Assembly: GCA_902778725.1 (NCBI GenBank)
Contig: CACYYS010000003.1
Coordinates: 1 to 55,624, forward strand
Direction: 5' to 3'
Source: an uncultured Ruminococcus sp.
GTDB taxonomy: Bacteria; Bacillota; Clostridia; Oscillospirales; CAG-272
DNA length: 55,624 nt
Shown here: positions 25,703-33,836 of the stretch, in pieces
How the letters are laid out: each line of letters begins with the position of its first letter
Position numbering within the stretch: the stretch's first letter is position 1
The notes under the pieces: model-generated
Database searches by the model: none
The model's input: the letters and a program-made list of their open reading frames with translations, nothing else
Told to the model about the DNA's origin: nothing
Position numbers and translations under genes: made by a program

Positions 25703-26059
25703 ATGACCATCAGAAAAATAGCAGAACTTTTGGACGCGGAGGTCCTCTGCGGAGAGGAAGGCGTCGACCGGGAGGTGAAGTCCGCCTGCGGGAGCGATAT
25801 GATGAGCGACGTGCTCGCCTTCGTCAAGGACCAGGCGGTCCTGCTCACGGGGCTCCTCAACCCGCAGGTCATCCGCACCGCGGTGATGATGGATATGCAG
25901 TGCGTGGTCTTCGTGCGGGCCAAGGTCCCCGGTGAGGACGTCCTCGCCCTGGCGCGCAGCTGCCATCTCACCGTCCTCGCGTCAAAGGAACGGATGTACA
26001 CCGCCTGCGGTAAGCTCTACGAACAGGGATTGAAGGGAGGGGAACTGATTGGAGATTAA
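25703..26059 (+). CDS. DRTGG-domain protein (first copy)
   Basis: 118 residues. It starts MTIRKIAELLDAEVLCGEE, typical of small stand-alone DRTGG proteins in clostridial hydrogenase regions, with the CGSDMMSDVL box and a VVFVRAKVP strand. DRTGG domains occur beside CBS domains and in phosphotransacetylase-linked proteins, where they are thought to sense small molecules. A second DRTGG-like gene lies at 27842. The end overlaps the HATPase gene by 11 bases. Confidence 0.8.
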   Translation: MTIRKIAELLDAEVLCGEEGVDREVKSACGSDMMSDVLAFVKDQAVLLTGLLNPQVIRTAVMMDMQCVVFVRAKVPGEDVLALARSCHLTVLASKERMYTACGKLYEQGLKGGELIGD

Positions 26060-26495
26060 ACCCCTTGTCCTTCATTACGAGGTATCCGGAGATAACTTCA
26101 CCGGGGCGGGAGAAGCCTCGGTCGCCATGAAGCGGGAGCTCCGCCAGATGGGCTTTGACGCAAACGTGATCCGCCGCGCCGCCATCGCCATGTACGAGGG
26201 TGAGATCAATATGGTCATCCACGCGGAGGGCGGCGTCGCGGACGTGAACGTCCTGCCCGACCGGATCGAGATCGTCCTGACCGACGAGGGACCCGGGATC
26301 GCCGACGTGGAGCAGGCGATGCAGGCGGGCTTTTCCACCGCGCCGGACAATATCCGCGCTCTCGGCTTCGGCGCCGGGATGGGACTCCCGAACATGAAGC
26401 GGTACAGCGACGAGATGAAGATCGAGACCGAGATCGGACGCGGGACGACCGTGCGGATGACGGTCCTTGCAGACAGCCCGAAGAATTCTTTTTGA
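26049..26495 (+). CDS. HATPase-fold ATP-binding protein, anti-sigma-factor/RsbW-like
   Basis: 148 residues, GHKL ATPase fold without a histidine-kinase phosphoacceptor domain. It carries N box EGEINMVIHA, G1 box DEGPGI and G2 box GFGAGMGLPNM. TTG at 26049 is chosen as start because GGGAGG lies about 8 bases before it and the reading frame then gives MEIKPLVLHYEV; it overlaps the DRTGG stop. Such proteins usually are serine kinases that phosphorylate partners, as in partner-switching systems. No anti-anti-sigma STAS partner is in the window. The next gene encodes the hydrogenase-like Fe-S protein, so that may be a signal input. Confidence 0.85.
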   Translation: MEIKPLVLHYEVSGDNFTGAGEASVAMKRELRQMGFDANVIRRAAIAMYEGEINMVIHAEGGVADVNVLPDRIEIVLTDEGPGIADVEQAMQAGFSTAPDNIRALGFGAGMGLPNMKRYSDEMKIETEIGRGTTVRMTVLADSPKNSF

Positions 26496-26507
26496 CGGGA
26501 GAGAGCG

Positions 26508-27845
26508 ATGGGAAAGTATTTACATTCCGTAACGCTGGATAAGGACCGGTGCGAGGGCTGCACCAACTGCATCAAGCGCTGCCCGACGGAGGCGATCCGC
26601 GTCCGCGGGCAAAAGGCGATCATCATCACGGACCGTTGTATCGACTGCGGCGAATGTATCCGTATCTGTCCCCATAACGCAAAAAAAGCGATCTTCGACC
26701 CGCTCGAGCTGTCGGAGTTTTCCTACCGGATCGCACTGCCCGCGCCCGCGCTCTTCGGGCAGTTCGACCATATCGACGATATCGACTATATCCTGACGGC
26801 GCTCAAGGGTCTCGGATTTGACGACGTGTTCGAGGTCTCCCGCGCGGCGGAGATCGTGACCGAGTATACCCGGCGCTTTCTCAGCGAGCACAAGGCGGAC
26901 CATCCCTATATCAGCACCGCCTGTCCCGCCGTCGTGCGGCTGGTGGAGGTGCGCTTCCCCTATCTGACCGATTACCTGCTCCCCGTCATCTCGCCGGTGG
27001 AGCTTGCCGCCCGGATGGCAAAGGAAGAGGCGAGAAAGAAGCACCCGGAGCTGAAGCCGGAGGAGATCGGGACCTATTTCATCTCCCCCTGCCCCGCAAA
27101 GGTCACCTACGTCAAAAAGCCGATCGGCTATGAAAAGAGCGAGATCGACCGCGTCGTTTCGATGAGCACGGTCTACCGCCATCTGCTCGACGCTCTGAAA
27201 AAGGTGGAGCGCCCCGAACCGATCTCCCGCTCCGGCGTCATCGGGATCAGCTGGGCGGCGACGGGCGGCGAGGCCGCCGGCCTGCTCAACGAGCGCTATC
27301 TCGCCGCGGACGGCGTGGAGAACATCATCAACGTCCTCGACGAGATCGAGAACGAGAATTTCTCCGGACTGGAGTTCATTGAGCTCAACGCCTGCCGGGG
27401 CGGATGCGTCGGCGGCGTGCTCGCCGTGGAGAATCCCTATATCGCCAAGGCGCGCCTGCAAAAGCTGCGCAAGTACCTCCCCCTCTCGCAGAACCGGATC
27501 GACCCCTTTGCCGGGGTGGACGCCCCGCTCGAGTGGAACGTCGGCGCGGAGAGCAATCCCGCGCTGCAGCTCAATACCGACCGCAGCCAGGCGATCGAGA
27601 TGAGCAAGCAGCTCAACGAGATCGCCGCCCGCCTGCCGGGGCTGGACTGCGGCTCCTGCGGCTCGCCCTCCTGCAAGGCGCTGGCCGAGGACATCGTGCG
27701 CGGCGACGCCTATGAGAGCGACTGTATCTTCAAGATGAAGGAGCGGATCCAGGATATCTTCCGGAGTCTTGCCGACATGGAGCATATCACGGTCCGCGAC
27801 CTCGAAAAAAGGGAACGTGACGAAAAAGGAGAAGATCGGACATGA
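26508..27845 (+). CDS. Hydrogenase-like Fe-S protein ([FeFe] hydrogenase large-subunit C-terminal domain)
   Basis: 445 residues. Two [4Fe-4S] motifs lie at C15/C18/C21/C25 and C44/C47/C50/C54 (CEGCTNCIKRC, CIDCGECIRIC). The H-cluster-type domain keeps four cysteines: C139 (STACPA), C195 (SPCPAK), C296 and C300 (NACRGGC). The neighbouring residues differ from catalytic [FeFe] hydrogenases, which use TSCxP, PCxxKxxE and ACPGGC. A third Fe-S site follows, C381, C384, C389, C406. This layout resembles HydS-type sensory hydrogenases, but the protein has no PAS domain, so the output is probably the adjacent HATPase. H-cluster occupancy is unknown. Confidence 0.85.
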   Translation: MGKYLHSVTLDKDRCEGCTNCIKRCPTEAIRVRGQKAIIITDRCIDCGECIRICPHNAKKAIFDPLELSEFSYRIALPAPALFGQFDHIDDIDYILTALKGLGFDDVFEVSRAAEIVTEYTRRFLSEHKADHPYISTACPAVVRLVEVRFPYLTDYLLPVISPVELAARMAKEEARKKHPELKPEEIGTYFISPCPAKVTYVKKPIGYEKSEIDRVVSMSTVYRHLLDALKKVERPEPISRSGVIGISWAATGGEAAGLLNERYLAADGVENIINVLDEIENENFSGLEFIELNACRGGCVGGVLAVENPYIAKARLQKLRKYLPLSQNRIDPFAGVDAPLEWNVGAESNPALQLNTDRSQAIEMSKQLNEIAARLPGLDCGSCGSPSCKALAEDIVRGDAYESDCIFKMKERIQDIFRSLADMEHITVRDLEKRERDEKGEDRT

Positions 27846-28213
27846 CAAGCGGACAACTCACGGCGGCAGAGGTGCGCCGCCGGCTGAAACTGAAGACGCT
27901 CTGCGAGCCGGAAGGGGAAAAGCCGGTCGTCTCGGGGTACGCGGGGGATCTGCTCAGCTGGGTGATGGGGCGCGCGCCGGCAAACTGCGCGTGGGTCACC
28001 GTGATGAACAATCAGAACGTGCTGGCCGTCGCCTCGCTCTGCGACGTCGGCTGTGTGATCTGCGCCGAGGGCGCGGAGCCGGAGGAGACGGTCCTCGAAA
28101 AGGCGAGGGCGCAGGGGATCAACGTTTACGCGTCGCCCCGGCCCGTCTTCGAGCTTTGCGCCGCTCTTTCCCGTCTGCGCGGCTTTGCGGCGGAAAAAGG
28201 GGAAAAAGCGTAA
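27842..28213 (+). CDS. DRTGG-domain-like protein (second copy)
   Basis: 123 residues, starting MTSGQLTAAEVRRRL. It matches the DRTGG pattern with a CDVGCVICAEGAEP segment and a final helix AALSRLRGF. It overlaps the Fe-S protein gene by four bases (ATGA), so the two are coupled. The two DRTGG proteins flank the HATPase and hydrogenase-like genes; the pair may sense one metabolite or dimerise. The PFOR promoter follows only 19 bases after the stop. Confidence 0.75.
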   Translation: MTSGQLTAAEVRRRLKLKTLCEPEGEKPVVSGYAGDLLSWVMGRAPANCAWVTVMNNQNVLAVASLCDVGCVICAEGAEPEETVLEKARAQGINVYASPRPVFELCAALSRLRGFAAEKGEKA

Positions 28214-28231
28214 GAAAAACGGCGAAAACCC

Positions 28232-28260
28232 TTTACAAAAGGCAAACGAAGTGCTATGAT
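28232..28260 (+). promoter_or_regulatory. Promoter of nifJ (PFOR)
   Basis: TTTACA (28232-28237) and TATGAT (28255-28260), spacing 17. A palindrome lies directly after it. Confidence 0.75.
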
Positions 28261-28279
28261 AGATAAGGTTAAATTTCTC

Positions 28280-28296
28280 TTTCTCTGACAGAGAAA
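28280..28296. promoter_or_regulatory. Perfect palindrome downstream of the nifJ promoter, possible operator
   Basis: TTTCTCTGACAGAGAAA is an 8-bp inverted repeat with a central A, located about +13 to +29 from the predicted transcription start. It is AT-rich with no T-tract, so it looks like a protein-binding site rather than a terminator. No bound factor is known from the sequence. Confidence 0.5.
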
Positions 28297-28321
28297 ACAA
28301 TACGAAAACGGAGGAACCAAA

Positions 28322-31300
28322 ATGGCAAGACAAAAGCAATCCATGGATGGGAATACCGCTGCGGCGCACGTAAGCTACGCGTTTACCGAGGTTGCGGCGA
28401 TCTACCCCATCACTCCTTCCAGCCCTATGGCAGAGGTCACTGATCAGTGGTCCGCTACCGGACTGAAGAACATCTTCGGCGATCGGGTCAAGGTCATCGA
28501 GATGGAGTCGGAAGCCGGCGCCGCCGGCGCTGTTCACGGCTCTCTCGCCGCGGGCGCTCTCACCACGACCTACACGGCGTCTCAGGGCCTTCTCCTGATG
28601 ATCCCGAACATGTACAAGATCGCCGGCGAGCTGCTCCCCTGCGTGATCCACGTTTCCGCCCGCTGCGTTGCGACCCACGCGCTGAACATCTTCGGCGACC
28701 ACGGCGACGTTTACGCCTGCCGCCAGACCGGTTTTGCGATGCTCGCTTCGTCCAACCCCCAGGAGGTCATGGACCTCGGCGCGGTCGCTCACCTTTCCGC
28801 GATCAAGGGCAGAGTCCCCTTCATCCACTTCTTTGACGGGTTCCGTACCTCTCACGAGATCCAGAAGATCGAGACCTGGGATTACGAGGATCTCAAGTCG
28901 ATGATCGACGAGGACGCCGTCGCCGAGTTCCGCGCGCGCGCGCTGAACCCCGAGCACCCCGTGCTCCGCGGCTCCGCCGAAAACGGCGATATCTTCTTCC
29001 AGCACAGAGAGGCGTGCAACAAGTATTATGACGCGCTGCCCGCCATCGTGGAAGAGTACATGGGCAAGATCAACGAGAAGATCGGCACCGACTACAAGCT
29101 CTTCAACTACTACGGCGCTCCGGACGCGGAGCGGGTCATCGTCTGCATGGGCTCGATGTGCGACGTCGCGGAGGAAGTCATCGACTACCTGACCGCGAAA
29201 GGCGAGAAGGTCGGTCTTGTCAAGGTCCGTCTCTACCGTCCGTTCGTCGCCTCCAAGCTTGTGGAAGCGCTCCCGAAGACCGCGAAGAAGATCGCCGTCC
29301 TCGACCGCACCAAGGAGCCCGGCGCGCTCGGCGAGCCGCTCTATCTCGACGTGGTCACCGCGCTTGCCACGGCGGGCGTTTCCGCCAAGGTCGTCGGCGG
29401 CCGCTACGGCCTCGGCTCCAAGGATACGCCTCCGGCTTCCGTCTTCGCCGTTTACGAGAATCTGGCGAAGGACGAGCCCAAAAACGGCTTCACCCTCGGC
29501 ATCGTCGACGACGTGACCGGCCACTCCCTCGAGGAGAAGCCCGCGCCCGACACCGCGCCGAAGGGCACGATCGCCTGCAAGTTCTGGGGTCTCGGCGGCG
29601 ACGGAACGGTCGGCGCGAACAAGAACTCCATCAAGATCATCGGCGACCATACCGACAAGTACATCCAGGCGTACTTCCAGTACGACTCCAAGAAGACCGG
29701 CGGTATCACCATTTCCCACCTCCGTTTCGGTGACAACCCGATCAAATCGCCCTACTACATCACCAAGGCCGACTTTGTCGCCTGCCACAACCCCTCTTAC
29801 ATCCTCAAGGGCTACAAGATCGTCAACGACGTCAAGCCGGGCGGCACCTTCCTTCTCAACTGCCAGTGGACTCCCGAGGAGGTCGAGCGCCATCTGCCCG
29901 CCGAGGTCAAGCGCTACATCGCGGAGAACAACGTCAGCTTCTATACCGTCAACGCGATCGACAAGGCGCGTGAGATCGGGATGGGCAAGCGCACCAACAC
30001 CATCCTCCAGTCCGCGTTCTTCGCTCTCGCGAACATCCTTCCGATCGACCAGGCCGTCGACTATATGAAGTATATGGCGAAGAAGTCCTATCTCAAGAAG
30101 GGCGAGGCCGTCGTTGAGATGAACTACAAGGCCATCGACGCCGGCGTTACCGCGATCGTCAAGTACGACGTTCCCGCCTCCTGGAAGGACGCGAAGAACG
30201 ATACGGCGAAGAAGCTTGCGGAAGGCACGCGCCCCGAGCTCGTCCGTTTCGTCAACAACATCGTCGCGCCCGTCTCCCTGATGGACGGCGACTCTCTCCC
30301 GGTTTCCGCCTTCACCGATTACGCGGACGGCACCTTCCCGCAGGGCGCAGCCGCTTACGAGAAGCGCGGGGTCGCGGTGGACGTTCCCGAGTGGATCCCC
30401 GAGAACTGCATCCAGTGCAACCAGTGCGCTTACGTCTGCCCGCACGCCACCATCCGTCCCTTCGCGATGAGCGAGGAGGAAGCGAAGAGCGCCCCGGCCT
30501 CCACGAAGTTTGCGCCGAAGATGATCGGCAAGGGCTGCGAGAGCTACAAGTTCACGATGGCGATCAGCCCGCTCGACTGCATGGGCTGCGGCCTCTGCGT
30601 CAAGGTCTGCCCGACCAAGGAAGAAAAGCGGGCGCTGAAGATGGTCCCGCAGGAGAGCCAGGCGGCTCAGCAGGCGGCGTTCGACTACGCGGTCGCCAAG
30701 GTCGCTTCGAAGGATCTCCCCTTCAACGCAAATTCCGTCAAGGGCAGCCAGTTCAAGCAGCCGCTGCTTGAGTTCTCCGGCTCCTGCGCGGGCTGCGCCG
30801 AGACCTCCTATGCGCGCCTGATCACCCAGCTCTTCGGCGAGCGGATGTACATCTCCAACGCGACCGGCTGCTCCTCCATCTGGGGCGGCTCCGCGCCGGC
30901 GACCCCCTACACCGTCAACCGCGAGAGCGGCAGAGGACCCGCCTGGGCCAACTCCCTCTTTGAGGACAACGCCGAGCACGGTCTCGGTATGTACATCGGG
31001 CAGAAGACCCTCCGCGAGCGCCTGATCGGTTATGTGACCGAGCTGGCCGCCGCCGCGGAGAATGAAGCGGTCAAAGCCGCCTGTGCGAAGTATCTTGACA
31101 CGCAGGACAACAGCGCGGAGAACGAGCCCGCGACCAAGGAACTGATCGCCGCGCTCGAGGCCTGCGGCTGCCAGAACGAGCTCAAGGATAAGATCCTTGC
31201 CGGCAAGGAATACCTCTCCAAGAAGTCCGTCTGGATCTTCGGCGGCGACGGCTGGGCGTACGACATCGGCTTCGGCGGCCTTGACCACGTGATCGCCTCC

Positions 31301-31879
31301 GGCGAGGACGTGAACATCATGGTCTTCGATACCGAGGTGTACTCCAACACCGGCGGACAGGCGTCCAAGGCGTCCAACCTCGGTCAGGTCGCGAAGTTCG
31401 CGGCGGCCGGTAAGGCGATCAAGAAGAAGGATCTTGCGGCGATCGCGATGTCCTACGGCTACGTCTACGTCGCGCAGATCGCGATGGGCGCGGATATGAA
31501 CCAGACCATCAAAGCGCTGACCGAGGCGGAGGCGTACCACGGCCCGTCCATCGTCATCGGCTACGCGCCCTGCGAGATGCACGGCGTCAAGGGCGGCATG
31601 ACCAACTGCCAGAGCGAGATGAAGCGCGCGGTCGAGTGCGGTTACTGGCAGATGTTCCGCTACAACCCGGCGGCGAGAGCGGAAGGGAAGAACCCCTTCA
31701 CCCTCGACTCCAAGGAGCCCAACAACGACAATTACATCGAGTTCATCGAGTCCGAGACCCGTTACAGCAGCCTGCTCCGCGCCTTCCCGGAGAGAGCCGA
31801 AAAGCTCTTTGCGGAGGCAAAGGAAGCGTCCAAGGCGAAGTACGAGAGACTCCAGAAACTCGGCAAGCTCTACGAGTAA
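28322..31879 (+). CDS. nifJ: Pyruvate:ferredoxin (flavodoxin) oxidoreductase, single-chain
   Basis: 1185 residues, the length of fused PFOR. It oxidises pyruvate to acetyl-CoA and CO2 and reduces ferredoxin in the cytosol. The domain I start reads YPITPSSPMAE; the two-cluster ferredoxin domain has CIQCNQCAYVCP (near 695) and CMGCGLCVKVCP (near 752); the TPP domain has CAGCAETSYARL (near 822) and GGDGWAYDIGFGGLDHV. All are canonical. GGAGGA at 28310 precedes ATG 28322. The gene has its own promoter and is followed by a strong terminator. Codon use is visibly more biased to preferred codons than in its neighbours, as expected for a highly expressed enzyme. Confidence 0.98.
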   Translation: MARQKQSMDGNTAAAHVSYAFTEVAAIYPITPSSPMAEVTDQWSATGLKNIFGDRVKVIEMESEAGAAGAVHGSLAAGALTTTYTASQGLLLMIPNMYKIAGELLPCVIHVSARCVATHALNIFGDHGDVYACRQTGFAMLASSNPQEVMDLGAVAHLSAIKGRVPFIHFFDGFRTSHEIQKIETWDYEDLKSMIDEDAVAEFRARALNPEHPVLRGSAENGDIFFQHREACNKYYDALPAIVEEYMGKINEKIGTDYKLFNYYGAPDAERVIVCMGSMCDVAEEVIDYLTAKGEKVGLVKVRLYRPFVASKLVEALPKTAKKIAVLDRTKEPGALGEPLYLDVVTALATAGVSAKVVGGRYGLGSKDTPPASVFAVYENLAKDEPKNGFTLGIVDDVTGHSLEEKPAPDTAPKGTIACKFWGLGGDGTVGANKNSIKIIGDHTDKYIQAYFQYDSKKTGGITISHLRFGDNPIKSPYYITKADFVACHNPSYILKGYKIVNDVKPGGTFLLNCQWTPEEVERHLPAEVKRYIAENNVSFYTVNAIDKAREIGMGKRTNTILQSAFFALANILPIDQAVDYMKYMAKKSYLKKGEAVVEMNYKAIDAGVTAIVKYDVPASWKDAKNDTAKKLAEGTRPELVRFVNNIVAPVSLMDGDSLPVSAFTDYADGTFPQGAAAYEKRGVAVDVPEWIPENCIQCNQCAYVCPHATIRPFAMSEEEAKSAPASTKFAPKMIGKGCESYKFTMAISPLDCMGCGLCVKVCPTKEEKRALKMVPQESQAAQQAAFDYAVAKVASKDLPFNANSVKGSQFKQPLLEFSGSCAGCAETSYARLITQLFGERMYISNATGCSSIWGGSAPATPYTVNRESGRGPAWANSLFEDNAEHGLGMYIGQKTLRERLIGYVTELAAAAENEAVKAACAKYLDTQDNSAENEPATKELIAALEACGCQNELKDKILAGKEYLSKKSVWIFGGDGWAYDIGFGGLDHVIASGEDVNIMVFDTEVYSNTGGQASKASNLGQVAKFAAAGKAIKKKDLAAIAMSYGYVYVAQIAMGADMNQTIKALTEAEAYHGPSIVIGYAPCEMHGVKGGMTNCQSEMKRAVECGYWQMFRYNPAARAEGKNPFTLDSKEPNNDNYIEFIESETRYSSLLRAFPERAEKLFAEAKEASKAKYERLQKLGKLYE

Positions 31880-31885
31880 GCAACG

Positions 31886-31922
31886 GAAAAAGAGCGCGGC
31901 GGGATCCCGCCGCGCTCTTTTT
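31886..31922 (+). terminator. Terminator of nifJ
   Basis: Perfect stem AAAGAGCGCGGCGGG with its complement around GATC, then TTTTT. Confidence 0.9.
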
Positions 31923-31936
31923 GGAAAGGAACCTGT

Positions 31937-32470
31937 ATGAAAGCGAGAAAAGAACTCAAAAAACTGATCGCGGCGGCGCTGCTCGCCGCCTTCTGTGTCG
32001 TCCTGCCGATCGCCTTCCACGCGATCCCGAACGCGGGCTCGGTCATCTCCCCGATGCATATCCCCGTGCTGATCTGCGGGCTCCTGTGCGGCTGGCACTA
32101 CGGCGCCGCCTGCGGACTGCTCGGTGTCTTCCTCTCCCATATCATCACCGGGATGCCTCCCGCCGCCGTCCTGCCCGCCATGCTGATCGAGTGCTGCGTC
32201 TACGGTCTCGTCGCGGGGCTGCTGATCAAGGTCATCCGCACAAAATGGAGCTACTTCAATCTCTACGCCGCCCTGATCGGCGCGATGCTCGCGGGGCGGA
32301 TCGTAGCGGGGCTGGCCAAAGCGCTGATCTTCTCCGCGGGCGAGTACAGCTTCGCGGCGTTCTGGACCGCCTACTTCGTTACCTCGCTTCCGGGGATCGT
32401 CCTGCAGATCCTCTTCATCCCCTCCACCGTCCTCGCGCTGAAAAAGACCTATCTCAGGGAAGAGAAATAA
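31937..32470 (+). CDS. ECF transporter S component (vitamin/micronutrient uptake)
   Basis: 177 residues with about six membrane segments. The pattern SPMHIPVLICGLLCGWHYGAACGLLG is the classic ECF substrate-binding-subunit core (SPMHIPVLICG). S components pair with shared EcfT and two ATPases, which are not in this window, so it probably uses group II modules elsewhere. The ligand cannot be read from the sequence. It lies 57 bases after nifJ, behind the nifJ terminator, so its expression may depend on read-through or on an undetected promoter in that gap. Confidence 0.85.
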   Translation: MKARKELKKLIAAALLAAFCVVLPIAFHAIPNAGSVISPMHIPVLICGLLCGWHYGAACGLLGVFLSHIITGMPPAAVLPAMLIECCVYGLVAGLLIKVIRTKWSYFNLYAALIGAMLAGRIVAGLAKALIFSAGEYSFAAFWTAYFVTSLPGIVLQILFIPSTVLALKKTYLREEK

Positions 32471-32473
32471 AAC

Positions 32474-32503
32474 GGAAAGATCCGCCCGGAGGCGGATCTT
32501 TCC
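32474..32503 (+). terminator. Terminator after the ECF S component
   Basis: Stem GGAAAGATCCGCC with its complement around CGGA. The following T-tract is short (TTTCC), so termination may be partial. Confidence 0.65.
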
Positions 32504-32735
32504 ATGAATGAAGAGTGAATAAGGAAAAATCCCACGCAGGCGCGCAGGTTTTTCAGAGCATTATATGGATGCTTTTGCTTTCGTGGTATTGATCGCACCT
32601 CTTCACTCTTCACTCTTACCTCTTACCTCCCGAAAATCCTGCGCGGGGCGAAAGATAAGGGAAAAGGAAATAGTGAAGAGTGAAGAGTGAATAGTGAATA
32701 AGGAAAAATCCCACGCTCGCGCGCAGGATTTTTGG
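32504..32735. repeat. Intergenic repeat block beside tRNA-Thr
   Basis: The non-coding stretch 32471-32923 holds the terminator, this block and a tRNA. A 46-bp direct repeat occurs at 32514-32559 and 32693-32738 with 41 identical bases; the second copy runs into the tRNA 3' end. Between them, 32602-32617 (TTCACTCTTCACTCTT) is the exact inverse of 32676-32691, and AAAATCCTGCGCG near 32633 is the inverse of CGCGCAGGATTTT near 32720. No gene is seen here. This could be a small mobile or REP-like element, or the remains of integration at the tRNA. Confidence 0.6.
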
Positions 32736-32808
32736 AGCTGGTAGCCGGACTTGAACCGGCGACCTGTTGATTACGAATCAACTGCTCTACCAACTGAGCC
32801 ATACCAGC
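32733..32808 (-). tRNA. tRNA-Thr (anticodon CGT)
   Basis: Full cloverleaf on the minus strand: acceptor GCTGGTA / TACCAGC, D arm GGCTCAGTTGGTAGAGC, anticodon stem GTTGA/TCAAC with loop TTCGTAA (anticodon CGT, reading ACG), and T arm GCCGGTTCAAGTCCGGC. CCA is encoded. Length is 76 including CCA. Confidence 0.97.
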
Positions 32809-32824
32809 AAAAAGCAACACTGTT

Positions 32825-32853
32825 ATTATACATACCGCGTTCCCTTTTGTCAA
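32825..32853 (-). promoter_or_regulatory. Promoter of tRNA-Thr
   Basis: Consensus TTGACA (32853-32848) and TATAAT (32830-32825) on the minus strand, spacing 17. Confidence 0.9.
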
Positions 32854-32923
32854 GGGAATTTTTGAAAATCCCCGCAAACTCCCGGGACGCGGAGAATGAA
32901 AAAAGAGAAAGCGAGAAACAACG

Positions 32924-33766
32924 ATGGACCTTTGCGATCTTTCGGTCATCCGGACGCTGCTGGAGGAGCACGGTCTGCGGATGCAGAAATCCCTCGGGCA
33001 GAATTTTCTCATCGATCCGGAAGTCCCCCGCCGCATCGCCGACTCGGTCGGAGAGGCGGACGAGGTGCTGGAGATCGGCCCGGGGATCGGATGCCTCACG
33101 GCGGAGCTCTGCCGCGCCCACCCGCGCGTGACCGCCGTGGAGCTGGACGCGGGGCTGATCCCGGTCCTCGCAAAGACGCTTGCGGAGTTCGATAACGTCC
33201 GCGTCATTCACGGCGACATCTTGAAGACCGATCTCCCGTCGCTTTTTTCGCCCGGCAGCCGGGTCGCCGTCTGCGCCAACCTCCCGTATTATATCACCAC
33301 GCCGATTTTGATGGAGCTGATCGCCTCGCCCGTCCCCTTTGTTTCCCTCACCGTGATGGTACAGGCGGAGGTCGCCGCGCGCTTCACGGCGCCGCCCGGC
33401 GGACGGGACTACGGCGCCGTTACCGTCGCGCTCGGCGCGTACGGAACGGTGAAAAAGCTGTTTTCCGTTTCGGCGGGGCATTTCTACCCGGCGCCGAAGG
33501 TGGATTCCGCCGTCGTACAGATCGTTCCGCGGGAAACGCCGCTGCTCGCGGAAAAGGAGAGACCCGTCTTCCGCTCGGTCGTGCGCGCGGCGTTTGAAAA
33601 GCGGCGCAAGACGCTCGCAAACGCCCTCGCCTCTCTCCCGCACGGCCGCTCCAAGGAGGAGCTCGGCGCGATCCTTTCCTCCCTCGGCTTTCCCGCCGAC
33701 GTGCGAGGGGAGCGTCTTTCCCCCGAGGATTACGCCAGCCTTGCCCGCGCCCTTTTCCCGCAATAA
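32924..33766 (+). CDS. rsmA: 16S rRNA dimethyladenosine transferase RsmA (KsgA)
   Basis: 280 residues, typical RsmA. It dimethylates the two adjacent adenines near the 3' end of 16S rRNA with S-adenosylmethionine. Visible: the start box LGQNFLIDPEVPRRIA, SAM loop EIGPGIGCLTAEL, NLPYYITTPILMEL (the NLPY catalytic motif) and the C-terminal AAFEKRRKTLANAL. The ribosome binding site before ATG 32924 is weak. The gene is monocistronic here and ends in a bidirectional terminator. Confidence 0.96.
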   Translation: MDLCDLSVIRTLLEEHGLRMQKSLGQNFLIDPEVPRRIADSVGEADEVLEIGPGIGCLTAELCRAHPRVTAVELDAGLIPVLAKTLAEFDNVRVIHGDILKTDLPSLFSPGSRVAVCANLPYYITTPILMELIASPVPFVSLTVMVQAEVAARFTAPPGGRDYGAVTVALGAYGTVKKLFSVSAGHFYPAPKVDSAVVQIVPRETPLLAEKERPVFRSVVRAAFEKRRKTLANALASLPHGRSKEELGAILSSLGFPADVRGERLSPEDYASLARALFPQ

Positions 33767-33780
33767 AAAGAGTGAGAAAG

Positions 33781-33806
33781 GAAAAGCCCGCTTCCGCGGG
33801 CTTTTC
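33781..33806. terminator. Bidirectional terminator between rsmA and the ABC permease
   Basis: Perfect stem GAAAAGCCCGC with its complement and TTCC loop, flanked by A-rich and T-rich sequence. Confidence 0.8.
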
Positions 33807-33836
33807 CCTTTTGCGTCGGTAGGATGCCGTCTCCGA

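Noticed and set aside
26508..27845. Ordinary catalytic [FeFe] hydrogenase
   Set aside because: The H-cluster motifs deviate (STACPA, SPCPAK, NACRGGC), no HydB/HydC-type subunit genes adjoin it, and the context is regulatory.
28280..28296. Terminator reading of the palindrome before nifJ
   Set aside because: It is AT-rich, only 8 bp long, has a 1-base centre and is followed by mixed sequence, so a binding site is more plausible.
27710..32140. A 1476-codon open frame antisense to nifJ and its upstream genes
   Set aside because: It lies opposite the clearly real PFOR and Fe-S protein genes, has the Arg/Asp/Val-rich composition of GC-driven antisense frames and no ribosome binding site or family motif.
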